This document shows, piece after piece, positions 1 to 7,817 of a stretch of DNA of 30,401 nucleotides. A program made the position numbers and the translations under genes. The DNA comes from an uncultured Eubacteriales bacterium (GTDB lineage Bacteria; Bacillota; Clostridia; Oscillospirales; Oscillospiraceae): assembly GCA_900552475.1 (NCBI GenBank), contig USAC01000015.1, forward strand, positions 1 to 30,401, read 5' to 3'. Under the pieces are notes generated by a model, which saw only the letters and a program-made list of their open reading frames with translations, had not been told where the DNA came from and ran no database searches. Every line of letters begins with the position of its first letter. Position 1 is the first letter of the stretch.

Positions 1-115
1 GATGACGCTCGACGAGCTCATCGCGACGATCCACTCCCACCCCACCGTCACCGAGACGATCCGCGAAGCCGCGCTGAATGCCGAAAAACGCGCGATCCAT
101 GTCCCGAACAAGTAA
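1..115 (+). CDS. lpdA: Dihydrolipoamide dehydrogenase, C-terminal fragment (partial)
   Basis: Only the last 37 or so codons are inside the window; the gene begins before base 1 and stops with TAA at 113-115. The readable peptide carries HSHPTVTE followed by a helix ending in IHVPNK. In the pyridine-nucleotide disulfide oxidoreductase family the HxHPTxxE motif near the C-terminus supplies the catalytic His and Glu at the dimer interface, and in this form it is typical of lipoamide dehydrogenase (E3 of 2-oxoacid dehydrogenase or glycine cleavage complexes). The N-terminal FAD domain and the redox-active CxxxxC lie outside, so another family member cannot be fully excluded. The next gene is convergent, with a bidirectional terminator between them. 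Confidence 0.7.
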   Translation, partial: MTLDELIATIHSHPTVTETIREAALNAEKRAIHVPNK

Positions 116-201
116 GACGGACATTTAAAAAGCCACTCATCTTACACTCTCTCTTTCTTATGGGCTGCCGGGTATTCTTCTGTTCTCCTGTGTCCCGGCA
201 G

Positions 202-234
202 AAAAAAGAACCACCGTACGGTGGTTCTTTTTTT
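202..234. terminator. Bidirectional intrinsic terminator between lpdA and aroF
   Basis: A perfect 16-bp inverted repeat centred between 217 and 218, with core CCACCGT/ACGGTGG, is flanked by A-runs on the left and T-runs on the right. It therefore reads as a U-tailed hairpin on both strands. It would end the partial plus-strand gene and, on the minus strand, the aromatic operon whose last stop codon is at 251. Confidence 0.85.
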
Positions 235-250
235 GCTCAAAAGATGGATT

Positions 251-1279
251 TTACCGAAGTTCCGCGAGGTCATAGACGAGCTGTTCGGTTTTCTCCCAGC
301 CGATGCAGGCGTCGGTGATGGAGAGCCCATATACGCCGCCCTCGGGCTTCTGGTTGCCGTCGAGGAGGTAGGACTCGATCATCAGCCCCTTGACCATGCG
401 GTGAATATCGCCGCTGTGGCGGGTGCTGTGGAGCACCTCCTTGGCGATGCGGGCCTGCTGATCCCATTGCTTGCCGGAGTTGGAGTGGTTCGTGTCGATG
501 ATGACGGCGGGATTCTCCAGACCGCTCTTGCCGTAGAGCTCGCACAGCTGGCTCAGATCCTCGTAGTGGTAGTTCGGCAGGGCGCGCCCGTATTTGTTCA
601 CCGAGCCGCGCAGGATGGCGTGGGCGAGGGGGTTGCCCTTGCTGCGCACCTCCCACTGGGAGAGGAGGAACGTGTGCCCGTGCTGGGCGGCCTTGATGGA
701 GTTCATCATGACCGTCAGGTCGCCGCTCGTGGGGTTCTTCATGCCGACGGGGATGTCGAGCCCGCTGGAGATGAGACGGTGCTGCTGATCCTCGACGGAA
801 CGCGCGCCGATAGCGACGTAGGAGAGAATGTCCGACAGGTACAGGCAGTTTTCCGGGTAGAGCAGCTCGTCCGCGCCGGAAAAGCCCGTCTGCTCGAGTA
901 CCTTGATGTGCATTTTGCGCGTCGCGATCAGACCCTTGAGAATGTCCGGGTCGCCGTTCGGGTCGGGCTGGTGGAGCATGCCCTTGTAGCCGTCGCCGGT
1001 GGTGCGGGGCTTGTTGCTGTAGACGCGGGGGACGAGGAGAATCTTGTCCTTCACCTTCTCCTGCAGGCCGCGCAGGCGCGTGACATAGTCGAGCACCGCG
1101 TCCTCTCGGTCGGCCGAGCACGGGCCGATGAGCAGCATCAGGCGGTCATCCTCTCCGGTGAGTACGTCGCGCACGGCGCGGTCGTTGGCCTGCTTCTGCC
1201 GGGCCAGCTCCGGGGAGACGGGGTACATGTCGCGGATGGTCTGGGGCGTGGGCAGCTTACGCTTGAATTCCATGTTCAT
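251..1279 (-). CDS. aroF: 3-deoxy-7-phosphoheptulonate (DAHP) synthase, class I
   Basis: This enzyme condenses phosphoenolpyruvate and erythrose 4-phosphate, the first step of the shikimate pathway, in the cytoplasm. The 342-residue protein has the class I-alpha (AroF/G/H type) signatures in order: IGPCSADRE, VYSNKPRTTGDGYKG, AIGARSVEDQQHR, PVGMKNPTSGD, ILRG, DTNHSNSGKQ and SITDACIGWE. The length matches the E. coli paralogues. The start is ATG at 1279, 10 bases after an AAAGGA site; the in-frame ATG at 1273 is placed less well. It is the last gene of the operon although it encodes the first enzyme. A 54-base gap with a GC-rich hairpin separates it from aroA. Which aromatic amino acid inhibits it cannot be told from the sequence. 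Confidence 0.95.
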   Translation of the reverse strand: MNMEFKRKLPTPQTIRDMYPVSPELARQKQANDRAVRDVLTGEDDRLMLLIGPCSADREDAVLDYVTRLRGLQEKVKDKILLVPRVYSNKPRTTGDGYKGMLHQPDPNGDPDILKGLIATRKMHIKVLEQTGFSGADELLYPENCLYLSDILSYVAIGARSVEDQQHRLISSGLDIPVGMKNPTSGDLTVMMNSIKAAQHGHTFLLSQWEVRSKGNPLAHAILRGSVNKYGRALPNYHYEDLSQLCELYGKSGLENPAVIIDTNHSNSGKQWDQQARIAKEVLHSTRHSGDIHRMVKGLMIESYLLDGNQKPEGGVYGLSITDACIGWEKTEQLVYDLAELR

Positions 1280-1304
1280 GGGTGGTCATTCCTTTCTATC
1301 GCTG

Positions 1305-1320
1305 CCTCCCGGGCGGGAGG
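1305..1320 (-). other. Short GC-rich hairpin in the aroA-aroF gap
   Basis: CCTCCC-GGGC-GGGAGG forms a 6-bp stem in the only sizeable gap (54 bases) of the aro operon. No U-run follows it on the minus strand, so it is not a convincing terminator. It could affect message stability or slow polymerase before aroF. Confidence 0.35.
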
Positions 1321-1333
1321 GAAATTGTTGTGT

Positions 1334-2533
1334 TCAGGGGCGGATCTCCGCCCGGATGCCGAGGGCCTGCAGCACCTCGAAAAAGTCGGGGTAGCTCTTG
1401 GCCACGGCTTCGGCACCGCAGATGGTGCCGCCGACGGAGGTGGCCAGCACGCTCAGCGCCATGACGATCCGGTGATCGTTGTGGCCGTCGAGCACTTCGC
1501 GCGGGGCGGCGATGCCGCCGGGGTGAACCGTGACGCGGTTTTCCTCCGCGTCCACGCGCACGCCGAGCTTCGCCAGCTCCTGCGCCATGGCGGCGACGCG
1601 GTCGCTCTCCTTGATGCGCAGGCGGCGTGTGCCGGTGAAGACCGCGCCGTGCGCCCGCGCCGCGGCGGCGAAGAGCACCGGCCCGAGGTCGGGACATGCG
1701 GTGAGATCGAGCTGCGCGCCGGGGGACTGCAGCCGGCGGAGCATATCGCGGCAGACGCGGTCGCCCTGCAGGCTCTCCGCGCGCAGGCCGGTGACGGTGA
1801 CGCCCTCGCCGAGGGCGAGGAGAAACGCGGCGTTTGACCAGTCGCCCTCCACGGCGGCGACGCGGGCGGCGTAGTGCTGCTGCCCGGGGATGAAGAAGCA
1901 GTTTTCGTCCCACTCGTCGACCTGTACGCCGAACGAGCGCATCACATCGAGCGTGATGTCGATATAGGGGCGGCTCTCGACAGGGGGGAGGACGCAGAGC
2001 GTGCTGTCCGCCGCGAGCAGCGGCAGCGCGAGGAGCAGACCCGAGATAAACTGGCTGCTCACGTCGCCGCGCAGGGTGTATTCCCCCGCGGTGAGCGCGC
2101 CCTCAAGCGCGATGCAGCGCTCGCTCTTTTCGATCCGGATGCCTGCGCGGGGCAGGACGTCCTCATAGATGCCGATGCCGCGCTCCAAAAGCCGCGGCGC
2201 GCCGGTAAAGACGGCGCGCCCGCCGGGGACGAGCGCCGGAGGGATGCAGAAGCGGAGGGTGCTTCCGCTCTCGCGGCAGGGGTAGACGGCGCTTTTCGCG
2301 GCGCACCCGCCGGTGCCGGTGATGTGGGCGGTATCGCCCTCCAAACGGGCGGAGCCGCCTATGGCGCGGATACAGTCGAGCGTCGCGGCCATGTCCTGGC
2401 TGCGCGAGATGCCGCGGATGCGGCTCTCACCCGCGGCGAGGGCGGCGCAAAGGAGCATCCGGTGGCCGCAGCTCTTCGAGGGCGGCGCGCAGACCGCGCC
2501 GCGGGCCGCGCCGGGGGCGATGGTGACGGTCAC
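1334..2533 (-). CDS. aroA: 3-phosphoshikimate 1-carboxyvinyltransferase (EPSP synthase)
   Basis: The enzyme transfers the enolpyruvyl group of PEP to shikimate 3-phosphate. The 399-residue protein opens with the substrate-binding PPSKSCGHR (Lys20, Ser21), has ESGSTLRF where many EPSP synthases have the NAGTAMR loop, SSQFISGLLLALP in mid-protein, EGDWSNAAFLLALG, and the RIKESDR motif in the C-terminal half. All are expected landmarks of the two-domain family, and the length is normal. The ATG overlaps the aroQ stop by 4 bases (ATGA), suggesting translational coupling. The ESGSTLRF version of the PEP loop resembles that of clostridial enzymes; glyphosate sensitivity was not inferred. Confidence 0.95.
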   Translation of the reverse strand: MTVTIAPGAARGAVCAPPSKSCGHRMLLCAALAAGESRIRGISRSQDMAATLDCIRAIGGSARLEGDTAHITGTGGCAAKSAVYPCRESGSTLRFCIPPALVPGGRAVFTGAPRLLERGIGIYEDVLPRAGIRIEKSERCIALEGALTAGEYTLRGDVSSQFISGLLLALPLLAADSTLCVLPPVESRPYIDITLDVMRSFGVQVDEWDENCFFIPGQQHYAARVAAVEGDWSNAAFLLALGEGVTVTGLRAESLQGDRVCRDMLRRLQSPGAQLDLTACPDLGPVLFAAAARAHGAVFTGTRRLRIKESDRVAAMAQELAKLGVRVDAEENRVTVHPGGIAAPREVLDGHNDHRIVMALSVLATSVGGTICGAEAVAKSYPDFFEVLQALGIRAEIRP

Positions 2534-2979
2534 TCGGCCTGCGCCCCCTTCAGAAGGATGTCCATCGCCTCGCAGTAGCCGTCAAAGCCTTTGCCCATGA
2601 CGGTTGCGATGCAGGTGGCGCGGACAAAGCTGCGCTGGCGGAAATCCTCGCGCGCGGAGACGTCGGAGATGTGCACCTCGACCGTCGGAATGCCGACGGC
2701 CTTGAGCGCGTCGAGCAGGGCGACGCTGGTGTGTGTATAGGCGGCGGGGTTGAAGATGATGCCGTCTGTACCGTCATAATACGCCTGCTGGATGGCGTCG
2801 ACGAGCTCGCCCTCGTGGTTCGATTGGTAGAAAGAGATGTTCACGCCGCGCTTTTGCGCGTGGGCGCGGATGAGGGACTGCAGGTCTTCGTAGGTACCGC
2901 GGCCGTAGATCCCCGGCTCGCGGATGCCCAGCATATTGAGGTTCGGGCCGTTCAAAACGAGAATGTTCACTTCATCCAC
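2530..2979 (-). CDS. aroQ: Type II 3-dehydroquinate dehydratase
   Basis: A 149-residue small dodecamer-type dehydroquinase that converts 3-dehydroquinate to 3-dehydroshikimate. It shows LNGPNLNMLGIREPGIYG with the catalytic tyrosine near residue 25, NPAAYTHTSVALLDAL in the middle, and EVHISDVSAREDFRQRS with the catalytic His near residue 101. The length is typical (about 145-150). Its start overlaps the end of aroE::aroK by 13 bases and its stop overlaps aroA by 4, so the three are tightly coupled. The type I enzyme (AroD) is not present in the operon. Confidence 0.95.
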   Translation of the reverse strand: MDEVNILVLNGPNLNMLGIREPGIYGRGTYEDLQSLIRAHAQKRGVNISFYQSNHEGELVDAIQQAYYDGTDGIIFNPAAYTHTSVALLDALKAVGIPTVEVHISDVSAREDFRQRSFVRATCIATVMGKGFDGYCEAMDILLKGAQAE

Positions 2980-4205
2980 TCCTTTTCGATGCGCTGCGCC
3001 GTCTCCTCGACGGTGCCGTCGCCGTCAATATGCAGATCCGCCGCGGCGCAGTAGAGGTCATAGCGCTCTTCGTAGCGGCGGCGCAGGGCCTCGCGGTCGG
3101 ACGCGAGGGGACGGTCCGCCGTTGCGATGAGCTTTTCGGGCGACCGGTCGAGAAAGACGAGACGGCCGCTGCGGCGTAGGGCGGTCACGTTTTCGGGGCG
3201 GAGGATGGCGCCGCCACCGGTCGCGATGACCTGTCCGCCGGTGGCGGCGAGGTCTGCGACGGCCTCCTGCTCGCGTTCGCGGAAGGCGGCCTCGCCGCGC
3301 TGGGCGAAGTAGTCCGCGATGGGCATACCGATCCGCTCCGTTACCAGTGCGTCGCTGTCGGCGAAGCGCTTGCCCAGCCGCTCCGCGAGGGCGCGGCCGA
3401 CGGTGCTCTTGCCGGAGGAGGGCATGCCGATGAGGACGATGTTCTCCATCTCGCGGCGGACGGTCTGATAGGCGAGGTCAATGTCGCGCTGCGACGTCTC
3501 ACAGCCGCGGAAGAGGGCACTCGCGTAGGCGGCCTGCGCGGCGAGCATGTAGAGCCCGCCCTCGGCGGGGATCCCGCGCGAGCGCGCCTGCAGCACGAGG
3601 TTCGTGCGCAGGGGATTATAGACGGCGTCCACGACGCCGCTGAGATTCGGGAAGGCGTCGAGGGCAACGGGGCAGCCTTCGACGGCGGGATACATCCCGC
3701 CGGGGGTCGTGTTGATGAGCACGTCCGCGTCCGCGTGCAGGCGGGCGGCGTCCTCATAGGTGAGCGCGCCTTCGCGGCCGCTGCGGGAGAGACGGTACAC
3801 CTCCGCCGCGCCGAGACTGCGCGCGACGGCCACAGCCGTCTTCGACGTGCCGCCCGTGCCGAGGATCAGCACCTTTTTCCCCTCGAGCGAGAGCATGATG
3901 CGGTGGATGAGCGCCGCCATGCCCGCGAAGTCGGTGTTGTCTCCGTAGAGCTTTCCGCCCCGGCGGACAACGGTATTCACCGCGCCGATGGCACGGGCGG
4001 TCTCGGAGAACTCATCGAGCAGGGGGATGACCGCCTGCTTATAGGGAATGGTGACGTTGACGCCGGTGAAGTCCTGGTGGCGGAAGAACGTCTCCAGTTC
4101 CTCCGGCTCCAGCTCCCAGAGTTTGTAGTCATAGTCCGCGAGGGCGCGGTGGATCTGGGGCGAATAGCTGTGCCCGAGCCTGCGGCCGATGAGTCCGCAC
4201 GTCAT
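2967..4205 (-). CDS. aroE-aroK: Fused shikimate dehydrogenase-shikimate kinase
   Basis: One uninterrupted 412-residue frame joins two pathway enzymes. Residues 1 to about 250 are AroE: GHSYSP substrate motif, NVTIPYK with catalytic Lys56, GDNTD with Asp92, and the GTGGTSKT nucleotide loop at 116-123. From Met253 a complete shikimate kinase follows: P-loop GMPSSGKST (260-268), Asp283/Asp285, shikimate-binding Arg309, GGG at 330-332 and the RPLA lid at 365-368. All catalytic residues of both halves are visible, so the protein should carry two consecutive-but-one activities (steps 4 and 5). No stop or frameshift lies at the junction; Met253 could in principle also serve as an internal start, but no clear Shine-Dalgarno site was identified. 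It overlaps aroC by 4 bases. Confidence 0.93.
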   Translation of the reverse strand: MTCGLIGRRLGHSYSPQIHRALADYDYKLWELEPEELETFFRHQDFTGVNVTIPYKQAVIPLLDEFSETARAIGAVNTVVRRGGKLYGDNTDFAGMAALIHRIMLSLEGKKVLILGTGGTSKTAVAVARSLGAAEVYRLSRSGREGALTYEDAARLHADADVLINTTPGGMYPAVEGCPVALDAFPNLSGVVDAVYNPLRTNLVLQARSRGIPAEGGLYMLAAQAAYASALFRGCETSQRDIDLAYQTVRREMENIVLIGMPSSGKSTVGRALAERLGKRFADSDALVTERIGMPIADYFAQRGEAAFREREQEAVADLAATGGQVIATGGGAILRPENVTALRRSGRLVFLDRSPEKLIATADRPLASDREALRRRYEERYDLYCAAADLHIDGDGTVEETAQRIEKEWMK

Positions 4206-5299
4206 GCCTGCACCCCCTTTGTGAAGTAGTCCGTGCCGAAGCGCTGAGCCAGCAGGTCACACAGCGCGAGCGCCGTCACGCTGTCGAGCACGGGGCAGAT
4301 GCGGCGGATGATGGCCGGGTCGTGGCGGCCGCGGATGGTCAGCTCCGTATCCTCACCGCGCAGGAAGTCCACCGTCTGCTGGGGCTGCGCGATGGAGGGC
4401 GTGGGCTTGACGGCGCACTGGAACACGACGGGCATGCCGTTGCTGATGCCGCCGTTGACACCGCCGTTGTGGTTCGTCGCGGTGACGACGCGCCCCGCCT
4501 GCATGCGCAGGGGGTCGTTGAACTGCGAGCCGCGCTGCCCGGCGGCGGAGAAGCCGCTGCCGAATTCGATGCCCTTCACGCCGCCGACGGAGAACACCGC
4601 ATGGCTCAGCACGCTCTCGACGCTGTCGAACCACGGCTCGCCCACCCCGGCGGGCAGGCCGCAGACGGCGGTCTGCGTGATGCCGCCGACGCTGTCGTGC
4701 GCGTCCCGCGCGGCGAGAATCTCGCGGCTGATCGCCTCACCCGCCGCCGGATCGAGTGCGGGGAAGGCGGCCTCGCCCAGCGCGGCGATGTCCGCGGCGG
4801 CGTCGGCAAAGGGACGGTCCCACGCTTCACCGCAGCGGAGAATGTGTGTGCCGACCGCAACGCCGGCGGCGCGCAGCACCGTCAGCAGAATCGCGCCCGC
4901 CGCGACGAGCGGCGCGGTGACGCGGCCGGAGAAGTGTCCGCCGCCGCGCCAGTCCTCAAAGCCGTGGTACTTACAGTAGGCGGCGTAGTCCGCGTGCGAG
5001 GGGCGCGCAAGACCGTAGGTATAGTCGCCGCTGCGGGTGTTTTCGTTGGGGATGACGATGGTGAGCGGCGTCCCGGTGGTGCGTCCCTGCCAGACGCCGC
5101 TGAGAATCTGATAGTTGTCTGGCTCGCGGCGGGGGGTGTCCATCGCCGTCGCGGGGCGGCGGCGGGCCAGTTGGCGGCGCAGGAATTCCTCATCGACCGG
5201 CAGACCCGGCGCGAGCCCGTCGAGCACCGCACCGACGGCGGGGCCGTGGCTCTCGCCGAACAGGGTGAGTGTCACGGACTGACCGAATGTGTTTTTCAT
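4202..5299 (-). CDS. aroC: Chorismate synthase
   Basis: The enzyme converts EPSP to chorismate using reduced FMN. The 365-residue protein has the family landmarks: FGESHGPAVGAVLDG at residues 14-28, RRRP, RPSHADY (RPGHADY in most homologues), GRHDP near the C-terminus and the serine- and arginine-rich RTTGTPL and NENTRSGDY segments. It overlaps aroB upstream by 4 bases and aroE::aroK downstream by 4 bases. The Gly-to-Ser change in RPSHADY is conservative and not expected to matter. Confidence 0.95.
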   Translation of the reverse strand: MKNTFGQSVTLTLFGESHGPAVGAVLDGLAPGLPVDEEFLRRQLARRRPATAMDTPRREPDNYQILSGVWQGRTTGTPLTIVIPNENTRSGDYTYGLARPSHADYAAYCKYHGFEDWRGGGHFSGRVTAPLVAAGAILLTVLRAAGVAVGTHILRCGEAWDRPFADAAADIAALGEAAFPALDPAAGEAISREILAARDAHDSVGGITQTAVCGLPAGVGEPWFDSVESVLSHAVFSVGGVKGIEFGSGFSAAGQRGSQFNDPLRMQAGRVVTATNHNGGVNGGISNGMPVVFQCAVKPTPSIAQPQQTVDFLRGEDTELTIRGRHDPAIIRRICPVLDSVTALALCDLLAQRFGTDYFTKGVQA

Positions 5300-6306
5300 A
5301 GCAGAACCCCCTCCAGACGGTGCAGAATTTCCTCGGGCATCATCGTAGTGAAGCGGAACGAACCGGGCTCATCCACCTCGACGGCGGTGACGGCCGCGCC
5401 CTGCCCCTTCTTGTCATGGCGCAGGTAGGGCAGCAGTGCCTCACGCGTCGTCTCTATCTCCGTCGGCAGGCCGCATTTGCGGAGAACGCGAATCAGCCGC
5501 GGACGCAGCGCGGGCGCGCACATGGGGAGCATCCCCAGCGCGACGCACTCACCGTGCAGCAGGCGGCCGCCGGCGCTGCTCTCGATGGCGTGGCCGACGG
5601 TGTGGCCGAAGTTCAGCACGCGGCGCAGCCCGTGCTCGTGCGGATCCTGCTCAACGACGTTTTTCTTGATCGTGAGCGAGCGGGCAATGATCTCCGGGAG
5701 GCCGGCGGTGAGGTCGGCGCTGCGCTCGATCCGGTCGAGGAGGTCGGCATCCGACGTCAGCGCCATTTTCACGCTCTCGGCGAGTCCCGCGCTGATCTGC
5801 CGCGGCGGCAGCGTGCGCAGCGTGTCCGGGTCGATGAGCACGGCGCGCGGCTGATGAAACGCGCCGACGATGTTCTTCACGCCGTCCATGTCGATGGCGG
5901 TCTTGCCGCCGATGGAGGAGTCCACCTGCGAGAGAAGCGTGGTGGGGATGTTGTAAAAGTCCACGCCGCGCATATACGTCGCGGCGGCGAAGCCCGCGAG
6001 GTCGCCCGCTATGCCGCCGCCGACGGCGGCGACACAGTCGCCGCGCGTCATGCCGAGCCGGAGCATCGCGCGCAGGAGCAGCTGATAGCTCTCGAAGCTC
6101 TTGCTGCTCTCACCGGCGGGGAGCGTGCAGATCTGGGCGAGTTCACACGCGCCCGCCACCGCGGCGGCATAGGCTGCGGGGACGCCGCTGTCCGTCACGA
6201 CGAGCACACGGCGCGCGAGATGAAGCAGTTCCCCCGCGCGGGCGAGCGCGCCGCGCTCTATGTAAATATTGTAGCTTTCCTCCTGCAGGGAGACGGAAAT
6301 GACCAT
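5296..6306 (-). CDS. aroB: 3-dehydroquinate synthase
   Basis: Second step of the shikimate pathway: NAD- and metal-dependent cyclisation of DAHP. The 336-residue protein has VVTDSGV at the start of the NAD-binding half, GGGIAGDLAGFAAATYMRGV, PTTLLSQVDSSIGGKTA, and the metal ligands in GLAESVK (Glu), FGHTVGHAIE (His) and LLHGECVALGM (His). It is slightly shorter than E. coli AroB (362 residues). It begins 15 bases after the pheA stop. Confidence 0.95.
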   Translation of the reverse strand: MVISVSLQEESYNIYIERGALARAGELLHLARRVLVVTDSGVPAAYAAAVAGACELAQICTLPAGESSKSFESYQLLLRAMLRLGMTRGDCVAAVGGGIAGDLAGFAAATYMRGVDFYNIPTTLLSQVDSSIGGKTAIDMDGVKNIVGAFHQPRAVLIDPDTLRTLPPRQISAGLAESVKMALTSDADLLDRIERSADLTAGLPEIIARSLTIKKNVVEQDPHEHGLRRVLNFGHTVGHAIESSAGGRLLHGECVALGMLPMCAPALRPRLIRVLRKCGLPTEIETTREALLPYLRHDKKGQGAAVTAVEVDEPGSFRFTTMMPEEILHRLEGVLL

Positions 6307-6321
6307 GGGGCTTCTCCTTTT

Positions 6322-7419
6322 TCAGATGTTGTTGGCGTAGTAGGAGCCGACGAGGCGGAGCTTGGCGCAGGTGGCGGACAGCTCCTGCAGCATCTCGCGG
6401 CCGTTCGTGGTGTTGATGCTGCCCTCAGCCTCGACGTAGAAGAAGTATTTCCACGACAGATCCTTCATCGGGCGGCTGCGCAGCGTGCGCATATTGTAGC
6501 CGTGCGCGCCGATGATGTTGAGTGTCTGGGCGAGGGAGCCCGCGTCGTTCTGCACGGTGAAGACGAGTACGAAGTTTTCATCCTCGCGCTTGCGCACGGT
6601 CTCCGTCTGATTGCGGGTGCGGGAGAGAGCGGCGAAGCGGGTGGTGTTGTTCCTAGCGGTGCTGATGTCGCGGTCGAGCACGCGCAGGCCGAAGACCTCC
6701 GCCGCCTCGTCCGAGGCGATGGCGCCGAGCGTGAGGTCGTTCGCCTCGCGGACGCGCTGGGCGGCCATGGCGGTGTTGGCGTAGGACTCAATCTGATAGC
6801 CGTGGCGCTGGATATACTCGTCGCACTGGCGCAGCGCCTGCGGATGGCTGACGACGGTGCGGACGGTATCCGGCGTGGCACCGTCCATGCCGAGCAGACT
6901 ATGGGAGATGTCGAGATCGAGCACCTGGTTGATGAACAGCTCGCCCGAGAAGAGCAGATCCATCACCGTGCCGACCTCGCCGGCGTAGCTGTTTTCGAGC
7001 GGGAGGACGACGCTGTCAACCTCGCCGCGCTCCACGGCGTGGTACGCCGCGGAGAAGTCGGGGTAGGAGACGAGACGCGCCTGCGGGAACATACGCCGCG
7101 CGGCGATGTAGGCGTACGCGCCCTCCACGCCGCAGTAGGCGACCTGCATCCCCTCCATCAGGCGGGTCTGGTAGGCACAGGAGAGGTCGATGACCTTGCG
7201 CAGGAACTGCGCATAGTAGGAGCCGACGGCCTCGTCGCCGATGCAGGCGGCGCTGCGCGCGATCAGCTCACGCTCGCGCTCGGCGTCGCGCACGGAAAGC
7301 CCTCGCTCACGCTTAAAGGCGGCAACCTGCTCACTCATATGCATACGCTCTTCAAACAGAGCGGCCATTTTCTCGTCAATGTCGTTGATCTTCGTTCTGA
7401 TCTGATCCAGCTGGCTCAT
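6322..7419 (-). CDS. pheA: Bifunctional chorismate mutase / prephenate dehydratase (P-protein)
   Basis: Makes phenylpyruvate from chorismate in two steps. From the chosen start the protein has 365 residues: AroQ-class chorismate mutase helices (1-90, with R and K residues in IRTKINDIDEKMAALFEER), prephenate dehydratase (about 91-275, with NNTTRF at 257-262 carrying the TRF motif) and a C-terminal ACT domain (about 281-360, GSLAQTL and RSRPMKD), which in this family binds Phe for feedback inhibition. The ATG at 7419 is preceded by AAAGG about 9 bases upstream. An in-frame ATG at 7509 exists, but translation from there would run through the attenuator hairpin, and the first 30 residues do not resemble the family. 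It heads the aromatic operon, directly after the leader peptide and attenuator. Confidence 0.93.
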   Translation of the reverse strand: MSQLDQIRTKINDIDEKMAALFEERMHMSEQVAAFKRERGLSVRDAERERELIARSAACIGDEAVGSYYAQFLRKVIDLSCAYQTRLMEGMQVAYCGVEGAYAYIAARRMFPQARLVSYPDFSAAYHAVERGEVDSVVLPLENSYAGEVGTVMDLLFSGELFINQVLDLDISHSLLGMDGATPDTVRTVVSHPQALRQCDEYIQRHGYQIESYANTAMAAQRVREANDLTLGAIASDEAAEVFGLRVLDRDISTARNNTTRFAALSRTRNQTETVRKREDENFVLVFTVQNDAGSLAQTLNIIGAHGYNMRTLRSRPMKDLSWKYFFYVEAEGSINTTNGREMLQELSATCAKLRLVGSYYANNI

Positions 7420-7441
7420 AGTTTTGCTACCTTTCATACAT

Positions 7442-7473
7442 AAAAAAATCGGCTTTCCCCCAAGGGAAAGCCG
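7442..7473 (-). terminator. Attenuator terminator in the pheA leader
   Basis: On the minus strand CGGCTTTCCC (7473-7464) pairs perfectly with GGGAAAGCCG (7459-7450) around a TTGG loop. One A and seven Ts follow. The hairpin ends 22 bases before the pheA ATG, between promoter and gene, so it must be conditional. A competing pairing is possible: GTTTGA at the end of the leader ORF (7515-7510) is complementary to TCAAAC (7478-7473), just before the terminator arm. Confidence 0.88.
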
Positions 7474-7509
7474 TTTGAGATAACTATTTGCAGCGCAATG
7501 CCGCGGCAT

Positions 7510-7680
7510 TCAAACACAGGCTTCCTGGGGCGTTACTTGACCGTTAAAATAGGAAAAGCAAAAAAAGCGCAGCGCGCAAAAAAACGCACTGCACAGAAAG
7601 CCAAAGGAAGCGCAGGAGGAGGCCTGATGGGCGCACTGACCCGCGGACGCGTGAGCGCTGAGATTCATGTACTGCGTCAT
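7510..7680 (-). CDS. pheL: Phe-rich leader peptide of the pheA-aro operon
   Basis: A 56-codon ORF on the minus strand, starting at ATG 7680 with an AGGAGG site 8 bases upstream and ending with TGA at 7512-7510. It contains eight Phe codons, all TTT, within a 20-codon stretch (residues 26-45: SFGFL, AFF, RFFCF, SYF), plus one Tyr there. The promoter lies 30 bases upstream and the attenuator hairpin begins 36 bases after its stop. This is the arrangement of classical amino-acid leader peptides: stalling at Phe codons when charged tRNA-Phe is scarce would favour read-through into pheA. It does not resemble the enterobacterial pheL in sequence, so the call rests on codon content and position. Confidence 0.82.
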   Translation of the reverse strand: MTQYMNLSAHASAGQCAHQASSCASFGFLCSAFFCALRFFCFSYFNGQVTPQEACV

Positions 7681-7710
7681 AACGGCCGCCTCCTTCGTAA
7701 AAGTACGTTC

Positions 7711-7739
7711 ATTTTAAGCCAATTCCCGCCGCGCGTCAA
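7711..7739 (-). promoter_or_regulatory. Sigma-A promoter of the pheA-aro operon
   Basis: On the minus strand a TTGACG -35 box (7739-7734) and a TAAAAT -10 box (7716-7711) are separated by exactly 17 bases. The transcript would start near 7704, some 25 bases before the leader peptide ATG. No other promoter of similar quality was noticed inside the operon. Confidence 0.82.
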
Positions 7740-7817
7740 GACTCCGCGCGCATTTCTGGCAAATAGACAAATCGAAGGCGGATTCCGCCGCCCGTTTCGG
7801 CACTTCGGTGCAGACGG

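Noticed and set aside
221..1837. Long plus-strand ORF of 538 codons opposite aroF/aroA
   Set aside because: It is the antisense shadow of two well-conserved minus-strand genes in GC-rich DNA; its translation is Val/Ala/Gly/Arg/Leu-rich and lacks any domain.
5320..7443. Plus-strand ORF of 707 codons opposite aroB and pheA
   Set aside because: Shadow frame of recognised enzymes; composition (H, R, D, V, A runs) is typical of reverse-frame translation and there is no ribosome-binding site.
7420..7509. 30-codon N-terminal extension of PheA
   Set aside because: It would translate through the attenuator hairpin; the ATG at 7419 has its own ribosome-binding site and begins exactly at the chorismate mutase domain.
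7442..7740. T-box riboswitch in the pheA leader
   Set aside because: No AGGGTGGNACCGCG element is present; the Phe-rich ORF with ribosome-binding site explains the leader better.
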